Shown: piece after piece, positions 21,449 through 34,537 of the stretch
Position numbering within the stretch: the first letter of the stretch is position 1
Layout of the letters: each line of letters begins with the position of its first letter
The notes under the pieces: generated by a model
The model's input: the letters and a program-made list of their open reading frames with translations, nothing else
Database searches by the model: none
What the model was told of the DNA's origin: nothing
Position numbers and translations under genes: made by a program
Source: Phoenix dactylifera
Lineage: Eukaryota; Streptophyta; Magnoliopsida; Arecales; Arecaceae
DNA: 64,000 bases
Assembly (NCBI RefSeq): GCF_009389715.1
Contig: NC_052397.1
Location: 14,208,129 to 14,272,128 of the forward strand
Direction of reading: 5' to 3'

Positions 21449-24400
21449 AAAAGATGTTGATTGTTGTAGTATTTGTAAGAAATATGATAGGAGTATCAAA
21501 AAAAAAAAACTAAAGTTTCTGTGATCCATTGCTGTCTGATGAGAGATGTTTCTCTTCTAAGTAGGAATTGCACATTTCAGACTCCAAAGTGTCAAAGAAC
21601 TTCAAGTTGACACAGCCGGATGCTGTGTGAGATTGACTTACCCAACAAAAGTACACTCTTGGTCTAGGAACATGGGTGTTGGCAACGGTAACTTGACAAG
21701 GGAATTTATGCAACTAATGTTTGGTCATAGAGCTATTTGATCCATGACAATGGAATAGGAAATATATGGAGAAAATTGAGTTATGTTTCTCGGATCTTAG
21801 CAACATGGCTTTTCATTTTCCCTCTCTTTCTAGTTTTTAAGAAATCGGTTTCGAACCCTTAAGTAGAGTTTCTAAATATATTTCATTCTATTTCTGTTTT
21901 TAATAACTCAGTGATGGAGGGCCGTCCAACAAGACATCTAGGCACATTTCTGCTAGGCACAAATATAAAAATTAGAAAATTTTATTTTATTTAAAAATTA
22001 AAAAATTTTATTTTTATGTGGACTCTAGGACTAGAATGTTGTTGACTCTAGAATTAGATTTTTATGAGCACTCCAATATTTTATTTTTATGCGTAATTTT
22101 ATTAGAGTTTTGAATTTTGTTTATATTAAGACATTGCTATATTAATTGAGAATACATTTAGCATTATTGAGATTTGAGAATATATAATATTGAGTTGCCC
22201 TCTCCCTCTAACTTCTCCTCCTCTTCTCTTCCCTCCTCTTCTTCTTCTTCCTCTTCCTCTCTCCTCTCCATTTTGTCCTGTGTCACTCAACTAAGGAAGG
22301 AAAAATCATATAAGCATATTCCATTCTACTCATTTTTTGGTAACCCATCTAAGCAAGAAAAGAAAAATATATAAGCACGTTTCACTTTATTACACTTAAA
22401 TAACCCTTATAAGCAAGAACTAAATTTGATAATCAAAGCATTCAATAAACATTATTAAATAATATTTTTTAATTCTATAAAATATTAACAATTATTGACT
22501 TGTTAAACAAAAAAATAGTAAATTTCGCATTATGCAGTTGTTTCATGATTGATTCAAAAGCTAATTAAAAGGTCAAGTGGTGGCTAACAAGGTATATTAA
22601 TTAGTTGACGCAATCAAGAAGTTCTTTGTTTATGTAACAAAGCTTAGTAAATGCTGTCTGGAAAATAAATTTGCATCCAGGTATTTTGCAGATGAGCATG
22701 CATTTAATTCCACATACTTAGTGGCGAGTTCTGTGGCTGATATGTTAGCATTCTTTGGTAATATTTCCCTTTCTGCCTTCATAGAAATGCCTCATTCCCG
22801 ACCATTAAGTAATTTGATACAGTTTTTCTCTACTAATTTATTCTTATTTTCCAGTTACAAAACTACAAGGGTAATTCAACATAAAACTATTTGTTATCAC
22901 TAATAGTATGTTGTCCACTATGGTGGAGGGTAATTACTCTAGGAATAATCAGTTTTGGGGGGAAAGGGAAGAGTGTTTCTGATAACAATGCTTTGATCTA
23001 AAGCAGAACAGAAATGGTTTCTCTATTACTTTATATAGTATTTTGAAGCCGAAATACTGGCACAATATGTCCATGAAAACTTCCTTAAAGGCTAGCAAAT
23101 CACAAGAATCTGAAATTTGCAGATTTAAATTTACATGTATACTAGTAAGAAGTTATTGATATGGATATAAACAACAAGCTGAAGAAATCTAGGTTTACAA
23201 ATAAAAAGAGGAAAAATAAAGAAAAGAAGAAAGAGTTAATTTTGATTTCTGATGCAAGAATGGTCCTTTGAATCCACAGCTTCCTGCTTCCAAGGCTAAC
23301 ACATGACCTGCACATAAGAATCAGACAAAATCACTATGAAAGAAATTTAATGGCAATCTATGAGACAAAATAAATGTTAAATATATTTTTTTCTGAATTT
23401 TCTGTATATTTTGGGATTTCTTTCCCATTTTATTTCATATTCTATCTTGTTTTGTACCCAAGGCATATAAGAGATCATATGGGAGAGGTGGATGCTTCAA
23501 TACTCAAAAGCTGTCTCCCCTTGGTTCCATGTTGGCCAGCGGACAAAGGAGAGGCTGCCTTATAGTTTAGTTTCTCTTTTGGCTCAGACCGTGATCACAC
23601 TTGTGGGTTCACTACTCTGCACTCATAACGCCTAATGAATGTTAGGTTGTGCCATATAGAAGCACAGGTTAGCCATTGTCCGACTACATTCAAGCTTTAC
23701 CCTTTTTATTTTATCATATTTCCAATATTTACTAAGTGCCAGTGGGAGTGGATAAGCTGTACTTATCCAGAAAGTTGGTCTTCTTGGGGTCAGCCGAACT
23801 AGCTACTGGGCTAGTCTTTACATATTTGTGTTTAAAAGTTAAAGAGTAGTTTAGTTCATAAATATAGAGATACAGCTACAAGCTTAGACAAAACTTAAAG
23901 GATACAAAGTGGAATGCAACAGTGGTTTTACAATCATTTAGGGCCTATTTCAATTGACACGTTAATGCAAAAATATACATCGATGATCCAAATAAATATA
24001 TTCAATAAATTAGGTTAATACAAAAAGCAATTGCACCAAGTGATACATAATTGTTATAAAGTTGGAAATAAATAACAAACTAAAATAGTTACCAATACAT
24101 GTAAATTTTACTAATGTGTTTAGGCAGTAATCAGAACGAAAATAGGAGTTGTAACTTGCTTGCTTATTTGATACCCCTAGCTGCCCTGCCCGATATCAAA
24201 TCAGCCCAAAAGGATAGTCCTAGACCAACCTGCCTAGGCCCATGTGAGCCACTGTAGCATCCTCTATGCAATCAACCAGCATAAGGGGGGTATCTACCTG
24301 TTTGGGCTCTGAGCTAGCCAGCTAGGATAGGTCCAAGCACCTAGCCCAGGTATCTGCATTCAAAAAAAATTAATATACACCTTCATCAAGAATTATTGAA

Positions 24401-27400
24401 ATTTCCATCCTTGTTAAGGTTGTAAAGGAATCTAGCATGCACATAACCTGCTAGGTAGCCACATTTGTCTTAGCTGGAAAGAAGGGGGCAAAAGAGAGAA
24501 TGAAGAGGAATATGAGAATAAAAACGGAAAAAGAGAGAGAAAAGGTGGAGGGAAAAAAGAGAATGAATTAGGGGAATTAGAAGAGGAAAAAGAACAAATG
24601 AGAGGAAAAGAAAAGATAAAAGAGCAGTACGGGCATATTAATCGAACAGGTAGAAAATGGAGAAAGGGAGGTAAATATGAAATATAAGAAGGGAAAAAGT
24701 AAGGGAAAATGAGAAGGAAAGAAAGGAATAAATAACTTATTGGCAAATGGCAATGATTTGGTGATGATCAACTGGTAATGATTATATACTCTCTCTCTCC
24801 TCTCTTGGCTTCATAATTATGTTTCATTAATATGTTATAATTTACAATTTAACATGTCAAACTTATAATATAATCATTTAAGTTGTATAATATAGGATAT
24901 AGCTGAAAACCTATATGCTACATGTTAGATATATTCATGTGTAGTATTTTATAATTTTTTAATTTAGTTAGGTGACTCCTTATTTACCGCAGTTTCTCAT
25001 TGGGGACTACATGTGTAGGCTTAAACTTATGAGTTATTTCATCAAATGCATTTGACTATACTCATCTAGGTATGATTCGCAAGTTTAAAATCTTTAGCCA
25101 ACTGTTCTCAAATTTGGGCAGGAGAGGGTCTTGCATCAAGACCTAGAGGGAAAGTTGGGAAGTACAGAATTTATTGTGATTGTTTATGGAGCCACCCCCT
25201 AGGCCTGCCTTAGAAAAGCCTTCCCAGAGAAGCAGCAAGATTTTATTCAGGGATTTTATTTATGTGTCTATGCGCATAAACATGTTTACCTTATCTATTA
25301 ACTTTTGATATATGTTCGTATATGCATTCATAATTTGATGGACCTAACTACATTCAAGATTACTACATAATTTGATATTGAAATAGTCTGAATGGTTTTT
25401 GCCAAGTCAGCAAAATTACCTCGTGGCCTGGCAGGACCATAGCCACTTTGGTGATACTGGTCCTTGTCAAAGGTGCTGTATTAAGGTTACTATTTTAAGG
25501 AATTGACCCATTTAAGTTCTTACATATACCGGGTCTCAGTGAGCTCCAATAGCATGGAAAATTGCAAAATTTGATTCTTGTTGTACCTATAATCATTCAG
25601 CCAACTATTTCAATAAATTATAGATTAAGTTGAATTAATCCAATTATCTGATGAGAGTAGATGCAGATGCAGCGAGTATACTTGGAGCATATCATGTTTC
25701 AGGTAGCTTTGCATGTAATCAATATGCATAACTATCCTTAAGCATGTCAGATGTTTTCATTTATCCTCTGTAGATTTTGCATCCACTCGAGAAGGTATTG
25801 AAAATACCGCCAATCAGGGTGCCAAATCAAATGAATGGCACCCATGCTGTGCAAATGCAAAATTGTATTATGCCTTATTATCCTTTTTCTAATGGGTTTT
25901 TGTCCGATTGTATTCTCCAATATATTCTCTAGAAAGTTCACTACTTGATCCATTTTTCCTTTACTCTCCCCCTACTCATCTTGTCAATTTAAAATAGAAG
26001 AACAACGACGACGATGAAAACAACAACACTAAAATAATCTGTACCCTTCAATGCACATATCAGGCCCTGTCATTGAGATCATATCTGGCCAACAATGTAC
26101 ATGTCTGAAAAATTATGTATGGCTTTCTCCCAATTTATTTTTGTCTACTGCACCTTAGCGATGCTGTGTGTTGATCGTTTTATTTCTGTTTATGCTATGG
26201 TCAGCTTATACTGTGGTCCCATCCTTCATGTCTAATATGTCAATTATATGTTTTTCTTTTTTCAGAAAATTGATGGCATCCAAGTCTTATTGGTTCTTCA
26301 TTCCTTCGTGGTGGCTGCAGTTGCATCAGGACCTGTGAAGTTGAGATGACATAATTGAAAGTGACCAGTTGTAGGGAGAGGGCATGTTATTCCAAAGTCT
26401 GCTATGGACCCAAAAGACATGATTTATTCTGCTGGAAGGATCGGAAAGGGTTGCATCACAGCTGTAGAACAGTAGAAGTACTGTTGAAATGCAGCTATGG
26501 TAGCCTGCCAGATGGGCTGGTTGGTACAGGGTCTCGTTTTAGCAAGTTTAAATCATTTGGTAATCTATAATCTTGGTGCAAATTAGAAACAAGTTTAGTA
26601 CTTCATGGACAGTGACATGGTATTTTGGGTCTGACAGCATATATCTACTGGGATATTCACAACTGTACATGTACATCTATGATGCCCTGTTCAGCTAGTG
26701 GATGCAAACTTCATGCTTTCTTAGCTTGTGGCAATCGTGGATCCACTCCCTTCCGAGGTTGATGGATTTGCTGAGCTATCAATGCTGTACAATCAGAGGG
26801 CTGTTTTTGTTTCTGTTTTTCTTTCTTCCTTCTTCTTCTTGTGTGTGTATGGGTCTTTTTTTTCTCTCTGTTGTATATGCTTTCATTCTCCTTATTAACT
26901 CTGAATATTTATGTTTGTTACAATCAGTCAAATGATATGATATGAATTTTTCGGATTGTTGGATTTTTTTTTTTTTTTTTTGAAACTGAAGTTCTATGGC
27001 AAAATCGGTTCACTAAATCAATTGAACTCAAACCTCCGTTCTGTTCTTATGAACAAATTTGGCTGACAGATGGTCCAAATAAGGTAGTACTGTCAAGCAG
27101 GACATCCATGAGCATGCCAAGAAGAGGTTGTATAAATCTCCTGATGGTCTATCCTCTAGTTGAGTCTAGCAACTGAATTATGCTGAAGCAGGATCACCAC
27201 CTTTATCTTTTTTTTTCTCCTAAATAGTACACTTGAAGTAGTTTGATGCATAAAATCTACATTATTGCATCATGCTAGATGATTTCAAATATATTGCAAG
27301 CAACATGAATTATACTTGAAAAGGTGGCAACCTTGCATGCCTAGTCTTATCATTGTCGTCGAAAGTCATATTAGCCACTGCAGAAGGATCAGCTTTCTTA

Positions 27401-28102
27401 GAATCAAAGGTTGTCCGCCGTATTCTTTTCATGGTTCGCATTATTGCATGTAGGACCTCTGGTTACCCTGTCAACTTCTCCATCCTAAAAGTCTTAGTGT
27501 TAAAGATTATGGGGCTATATCTTTGGATGGGTAGAGGGATCATGTGATAGCAAGGATAGCATCCACACTTTTATAGGGGGATAGGAGGGACAAATTGTTA
27601 AATAAACAGTAGGATGATGGTCTGCTTTCCAGAAGTATACAGGCACCTGATTGCTACCAAACTAATTGACTGATTACCTTCCCCCCACCAATCATCGAAC
27701 AGTACGAGTGTCTGTTTCTATCACTGCTGTGGTTAATCTTCGGCTGCTCAGTCTGCCAGCTAAGACTATTTCAACAATCACGACCTAACCACAAATTTCT
27801 CTCATTTGTAGAAAGGCTTCATCATATCTTGCAAGACCTAGTGAAATTAATAAATGATGATTAAGATATAAACAGTCTTTCTAGATATATTATAGGTAAC
27901 ACTTCTTCAATCGTGTAAAGCTGTTGTACTCAACTACATGATGTAGATGGTTCACGTATACCACATTATCATGATATATATCTCAGTTGCGTGCATGCAT
28001 GCTTTCACACATACACACACACACATAGAGAGAGAAAGAGTGTGTGATTATAAAAATAAAGCTGATTAACACTGCATAATAAGACATTAGCACACTGCTA
28101 GG
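21449..28102. other. Gene-poor region between the two membrane-protein paralogs
   Basis: I found no convincing gene in these 6.6 kb. A pyrimidine-rich tract lies at 22196-22270 and a purine-rich tract at 24480-24735. At about 22715-22765 the frame reads SSVADMLAFFGN, which may be the end of an L1-type RNase H, but it is too short to be sure. At 26265-26360 a pyrimidine tract plus CAG precedes a 27-codon open stretch ending in TGA, followed by UTR-like sequence to about 26940. It could be the last exon of an unrecognised transcript. CA repeats occur at 28003-28025. Confidence 0.4.
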
Positions 28103-28190
28103 TGTTGGAGATAATTGTGGAGATCATCGTGGAGATAACCACGAAGGAACAAAATATGGAAATACAAATCATGACACATTATCTCCAACA
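28103..28190. mobile_element. 88-bp LTR-like (TRIM/SMART-size) solo element
   Basis: The element starts TGTTGGAGATAAT and ends ATTATCTCCAACA, a perfect 13-bp inverted terminus of the TG...CA type. It is flanked by a perfect 5-bp duplication CTAGG (28098-28102 and 28191-28195). Inside are short GTGGAGAT-like repeats. TG...CA ends plus a 5-bp duplication are what a solo LTR leaves. At 88 bp it would be a very small LTR, as in TRIM or SMART elements. Confidence 0.65.
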
Positions 28191-29008
28191 CTAGGGACAA
28201 CTCTACAAGTCCTCCCCAGAAAATTGGACCACTATTTTTTTTTTCTTTGCTTGGTTTATACTTTATAATAATAATAATAGGAGAGGCCATGTGAGTAATC
28301 CTGCGGAAAGGAGTCCATGTGAGAGTGGTAGGATACAAAGGGGAGAAAAGTTTGTGACTTTTAGGACCGTCCTTTAAGAAAGAAAGCACCAACTCGGACA
28401 ATGCTAAACTTTCCTTTTAATATGTTTGATCCCTACCTAATTTATTTAACTTTGAGGGCTTGCAATAATTCGTGGAATCATGAGGGCTTCCACCTCTAAA
28501 ATTAAGCCGCCTCCTACCATGAAGGTCTTTCCATCCTATGCTTCCAATGCAAAATGGGGCATACTTTGCTAGGTTAGTCCGGGATTAGGGCACCAACTGC
28601 TTGACTAATATCCCACCTTGTTTAGGGCTTCTTAACATGTTATATTTCTTATTCTAAACTTATATTGGACTTGTTTTGATGCGTTTAAGAGTCTTGCATC
28701 ATAGTAAGTATTGGAGATATATTGTTAAGAGTCTTGTCCTAAGAAAAAAATAAATTGGAGCTTCAAAACAAAGCAAAGGAAAGATACTTCAAAGAAGAGT
28801 CCAAACACTTGATGGTAGAAAACATGCCTTGATGGCTCCAACTAGGGAGTTGTTAGTTTAGTGGTTGGCCAGTACCACATCCTAACCAACCTGGACCAAG
28901 AGGCCCCATTCTCCAAATGCAAAAAAATTGAGAAGTGGGAGGAAAGATCGATGCATTCTACCATTCAAATACCACTCCTTCTCCAAGCACTCATCTCTAT
29001 GCCACACC

Positions 29009-29968
29009 ATGGGCAAGGTGATTAACATCACAAGGAGATCTATTCATGCATTCTTCCAGAGCTACCACTCCTTTGCCTCAACTGCTGCCCTCCTGGTCTT
29101 CCCCGTCGCGGCGGCCACCCTCCTCTCCCAGTCGCTTACTCTCTCCTCTTCCCCCATCCTCCGAACAATCTCTTCCCGCCTCCGGTTGCTCTTCGATGCC
29201 GCCGGTTTCCCCGCCTCCTCCCAATTCTTCTCCCTCCTCAATTTCAAGCTCTCCCAGGTCATTTTAACATTCATCTCCACTCTTCCTTTCACCCTCATCT
29301 TCCTAATCCTCGCCAAAGCATCTGTTGTCCAAATCCTCCATGAATTCCCTCGTCGCAGGCTCGCACCGCCGCCACTCTCCTCTCTTCTCCATATTTATCC
29401 CTCCCTCTTGCTGACTTACCTCTTCAATTCCTTGGTCATCCTCTCCGCTAATGCCGCCATCTTCTCGATCCTTTTGGTAGCCTTCAACGTTGCGGACATC
29501 CTCCACCTTTCCTCAAACAACTCCATCCTAGTCTTCTCTGCCGCAAGTGTCATTCTATATTCCATTGTCATTGCCAACACCATGGTGGCATGCAACCTAG
29601 CAATTGTCATCTCCGCCATGGAAGACAGCGGCGGCTATCTCTCCATCCTCAAGGCCCTTGTGCTCATCAGAGGTAGGACGGCAACCGGCATAACACTAGC
29701 TCTGCCTGCGAGTCTGGGCATGGCTGCGGTAGAAGCGTTGTTTCAGTACAGGGTGATGAGACCATACCATCTGTTGCGCAAATTTAGTCCATCAGTCATC
29801 TGTGAAGCCTTCTTGATCGCCTACATATATTCGCTCCTCATTGTCCTCGACACGATCATCACCTGCATGTTTCTGAAGATCTGCAAGGCAGAAAGTGGAT
29901 CCTATTGGAATGGATACGATTATAGAACAGATAGCGAACCAGAAGCCAAGGGTGCTCTCCAAGCTTAA
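29009..29968 (+). CDS. Intronless multi-pass membrane protein, plant family of unknown function (paralog B)
   Basis: The first in-frame ATG is 29009 (CACACCATGG context, MGKVINITRRS), giving 319 residues ending in TAA. Hydrophobic segments lie near residues 22-42, 80-112, 130-158, 172-202, 226-244 and 266-290. The block CNLAIVIS, ED, LIRGRTATG and GMAAVEALFQYRV matches the block in paralog A (CNLATVIS..ED..LIKGQTQAG..GMAFVEGLFEHRV). The C-terminal tail is polar. The two genes share strand, lack of introns and topology, but overall identity is low, so the duplication is old. Function is unknown. Confidence 0.85.
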   Translation: MGKVINITRRSIHAFFQSYHSFASTAALLVFPVAAATLLSQSLTLSSSPILRTISSRLRLLFDAAGFPASSQFFSLLNFKLSQVILTFISTLPFTLIFLILAKASVVQILHEFPRRRLAPPPLSSLLHIYPSLLLTYLFNSLVILSANAAIFSILLVAFNVADILHLSSNNSILVFSAASVILYSIVIANTMVACNLAIVISAMEDSGGYLSILKALVLIRGRTATGITLALPASLGMAAVEALFQYRVMRPYHLLRKFSPSVICEAFLIAYIYSLLIVLDTIITCMFLKICKAESGSYWNGYDYRTDSEPEAKGALQA

Positions 29969-29984
29969 TGCTTAGCAGATCCTG

Positions 29985-30012
29985 CTCTCTCTCTCTCTCT
30001 CTCTCTCTCTCT
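29985..30012. repeat. (CT)n microsatellite in the 3' UTR of paralog B
   Basis: About 14 CT units begin 17 bases after the stop codon of the gene ending at 29968. Confidence 0.9.
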
Positions 30013-30782
30013 TTATTTATGTCCCTGCAAGAACATAAGTTTCAGCTATGTAAGAGTATTTTTACTGCTTCAAATGCATGAGTTCCACAGATGTGGCATC
30101 AATGCAACAATGTTAGCTTGCCAGAGATTAAAAAAAAAAATGTACAGGAAACTTTATAATGAAAAAAGGCTCTTTGTAAAATAAGAGAAATGGAACAGAC
30201 ACCCACAAAAAGCCCCCACCAGTCCAATTCTTTGTTTGTTCCTGCCGACCGGATTGTGTGCTAGCTGTATTAGATGCAACAAGAACCACAACAGAAACTC
30301 CAAAGTGTCTTACATAACAAGAACACCTGGATAATCTTCAAAGGAAAAATATTTGTGAACCTATTTGGCTTTAGCGCTTGAAATACCCCACCACACATCT
30401 TAGAAGATTACGACAAGGTTCTGCCTTTGTGAGACCTGAAATAATATCAGATATTATATGATAAGTGGGTGGTCTTACATATGTGAACTCGGTTTATCTT
30501 GGAATGCCAGCTAGCACAGCATGAAACAATGGAGTTGACTCGGGTATGTTGATGGAAAACCATCTGGTCAGCCTTGGCAACACAAATATATGAACCAAAT
30601 GACAGTAATACAGTTTAAACAATATAACAAATTCCTTTCTCTAGATATTTTTTGGGAAACATGATCAAGTTTCATGCACGACTGTTTTTCGACTAAAATG
30701 GTCAGAGACTAGTGACCATATTCAACCTTTACTACTTGACGAGGTGGATCAAAAACATGGGAAGTTCAGACATCAGTTTTGA

Positions 30783-33700
30783 TTAAAGCTGTCTAACGTA
30801 AGATTGCAAGCTTCCAGAAGATGTCTTGAAATCAGCTGCCATCTCGCCATGGCCTGAGTTCAGGACAAGGTTAGCCCAGTTAGATGATCTGTGAACAATT
30901 CTTGATGGAATCCGGTCACTGTCTTCGCCCCCTGATGCTTCATATCCATCACTGGTTGATCTTGAGAGCTGAATCCCCTTCTGTGCAGCAGTGCCTGGGA
31001 CAGGAACAGATGTGAGCCCCTGTACTTCTTCGGCTCCAGATGAGGAAATGCGAAATGGATGCAGATCAGGTGAGCCTAAACTGCTGTCAGGTGAAGAAGC
31101 AATGATTTTTGCAGAAGCCACAAGTCGGTTAGGCCGAAAAGCACTCCTTGCTTCAAGCTGCAGAGGTGCTAAACTGGAGGATGTATCTGGAGCCAGGTCA
31201 GTGCCATTACTGTCAGTGGTACTGGCTGATATTTTTGCTAGGGGCTCCAGGGGAAGGTCCACTGGGAACCTGCCTCTTTTGTTAGGTCGCCTTCTATTAT
31301 CAGGCCTCGGAGCTATCCTGCCACTACCACTTCCAAAGCTATTGTCCATCTCTTGTTCCAGTGGCATATCTCGCCGCACAATTGGCTGCAGGACCTTGGA
31401 CCTTTTCCTCGCTTCTGCAGCTGCTTTTGAAACTTCATCTGCATTAAGACGTGCCAGGGTCCAAGGACTAATTTTAACGGTTCCTGCGTTTTTTTTTCTT
31501 GTTGATTCCTCCAGCATCATCTTCTTGCCTGTGGGATTCACGGATGTGCCAATTTCTGGAGGAACAACATCAAACTGGCAACAAATTGAATTCCTCTGTC
31601 AATTTCCCAATGTTAAAACAAGATACAAACAATAGGAAAAGAAAACCAGCACATCTTCTGTCACAATGTTAAATAAATTGGTGATGGAATATCCAACAAT
31701 TCGTGCTTGGATAGTGACTTAAGGCCCCAAGCATGTAGCTGTTACACAGACGTATGTAATAACAAGCATCCAGGACGAAGCCAATGTATTTTTGAGGTTG
31801 CTGCTGCCATACCACGCCCCCCCCCCCCCCCCCCCCCCAACAACAACAAAAAAAAAAAAAAAAAAAAGCCTGGGGTGTAGTAGGGATTTAATGAGATTGT
31901 TGAGTTAGAAACCACTCATTTTTAAGCAGGTGACAAGGAGACTGCTATTGTTTGGAGTGAATCTCAGAAAAGTAAAAGATATGAAATTGGAGGTTCCTCA
32001 TTGAAATTGAAAAGTTTTAGAATAACAGGTTAATTGTATTTCAGCAGACCACTTTTTGAAGGTAAATGGTCTCAAGATATCAATGTCATGATCTTTGCTA
32101 TGTCTGAGAGTTCATCATGTTCTAGTTCAGAAATGGATATGGCATATCTCATAATTGCAGGAAATTTTTTTCTGCAAGACTTGGTGTGGCGGTCAAGTTC
32201 TAGCTTGTAACTTAGGTCTGCTGAGTTCTGACTGTCAAATGAGATAATACCTCATTCCATAATGCGGATGAGAAGGGTCAGACAGCAAGCACAGATGAGG
32301 CCTGGCACATATGATCACCGCAAGGGCTATTAAATCCCTAAACTGGATAACTATATGCAAACTTAAGCATAAGTAGCATTGCCAGTGCGATACAAATGAT
32401 AATTGAAACCAATGGCTGCTGGAGTCTCCCTGAGACTAGAAATTATGGTCTTCGGTCTAAACAACTAGCACGAGAAGTCAAGAAAGGCATGTATGAATTT
32501 CAATTTATTTAGGTCTATTCCAGATTGAGTCAGTTTTATCCCGTCGCAAACACAAAGTTCTGATCAAAGGCATATAATTTTAAGCCGTGGCATATGCAAT
32601 AAGACCCATGATTAATGATTATAGGTGATATTATTATAACTTCATAAAATCTGTGTATTTATGCTATTAGCTTCATAATTTGTTTTATATTGTATTTGAA
32701 TCATGTCCTTGCACATCTATTGTCATTATTTATCAAGTTCATTAATGTATATAATATGCCCAATAAAACAAAATTATGCTGCAGGATTACTTACATATTA
32801 TCTAGATTTATGCATGATGTTGTAACATATTTTTAACTTCTAGAAATTATTTTTTCTGGATTCAGCCTATGTTGCTTGAATAAGTCCTATATGAAAGAAA
32901 CAAAACGGCATAAAAGTTTTGGCCCACTACAAGGACAGCAATATGCTTCTTTTCTTGAGGGTTACAGACAGTATGGGCTTCTTAAGCCAAAATTGTAAAC
33001 CAATTTCGAAATTGGAGGCCTTACTAAGTTTGTTGAGTGAGGCAGATTTCGTGATGCGTGCTACTTCCAAAATCTTGGGCTGGGGGAATAGGGACATAAT
33101 AACAAGGTAGAAATTAAATCTTTATGGGACCAACAATGGAGGAAAAAGAGAGGCTAAACCTATGATCATTGAACTCAAAAGACCCAGGAGAGTAAGGAAA
33201 GACAGGTGCATTGAAGAGAGTGGATTAATTTTCCAGATAGGAAATGAACCTTTTTTCGTCATATGATTGATAGTTGAGTACAGGTCTGTTAATTGTGTTC
33301 TATCGTCAAAATGATGCTCTTAGATATAAACTTTTAAGTGCACTTTATCATTTTCTTTATCAAACTCTAAAGTCATGAAAAACTTTAGAGAAAGAAAACG
33401 TCATACCTGATCCTCAAGGAATAATCGTGGTGGAGTACACCATGCACCGCGATGAAATGCACTAAAGGAACTAGCACTGCTCAGTCCAGTAAGAGAGCTC
33501 ACTGAAGACATTTGTGGACTTTGCTGACCACCAACTCCTTGCTGTTCTTGCTGTTCCTGCTCCCGTAAAGCTATGATGTAGTCATATGTGCTGATTCCCT
33601 GCATCCACATTCATGACAAAATTAACCACAGTTCATTCATCAAACTTTAGATGAAACAGGAACAAATGGCAGGCTTCAAAAGACAAGTCAGAAACACTGA

Positions 33701-34487
33701 AAGGCATTCTCATTTTGAAATGAATGTCCCAGCTTATGCAGTCAGTCTCTATTTTAGTTTTCATGACCATGTTAAACTATAAGTTGGAACAAAAGTAAGA
33801 TTTTGATAATAAACACAAAAAAAAGACTGGATTCTCTCAACCTCATGTTAATCAGCAACATGATTTTGAAAAACAAACTTGATTCTCTAAACCTGTAAAA
33901 CTTGCTTCAAGCGAGAGATATTACTGTTATACTACATACAGTAAAATGTTTTCCAGAAGAGTTATGGAAACAACATCAAGTGTGTTAGGGTAGAGTTATA
34001 GCAACATTCAGCTAAATCACCGAGACTAAAAATTTGTTTGAACAAATGCCTTCCTCCCTGGTTTGTCTATTCAAAGAATTAACTAAATGGATCATACACG
34101 ACCAACTTATATTTACAAAAACAAGCACTAATTGCTCTAAATACACACAGTAAGAAAGATATCTGATGCTATTTTTAAATTATTTAAATAAGGGTCAGAA
34201 CATGCAGCTGAACCCTTGTCAATCCTTGTCACAATTTAAGAACTCAGTTAAGGTAATGTCATTTACTTAGCGTCATGCCCTGTTCTTGACACAGCCCCAA
34301 CTCAGTCGGGATGGCCAGGTCAACCGAGTCGGGTGAGCTAGGGACAAGCTGGGAGGAACCCAACCTAGCTGGCCAGAAATCTCACATGAGAGAGGGCAGT
34401 CAGCTACCAAACTGGGAAGGCTAGCACGAGGAGATTGCAGGTCAGTCGGCCTTCTCCATATTTCTTCCCCTCCCGAGACCATGGCCA

Positions 34488-34537
<50 letters not shown>

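Noticed and set aside
26265-26360. Exon-like stretch after a pyrimidine tract and CAG, ending in TGA
   Set aside because: It has only 27 codons and no recognisable partner exon or homology, so it is noted in the intergenic entry but not called a gene.
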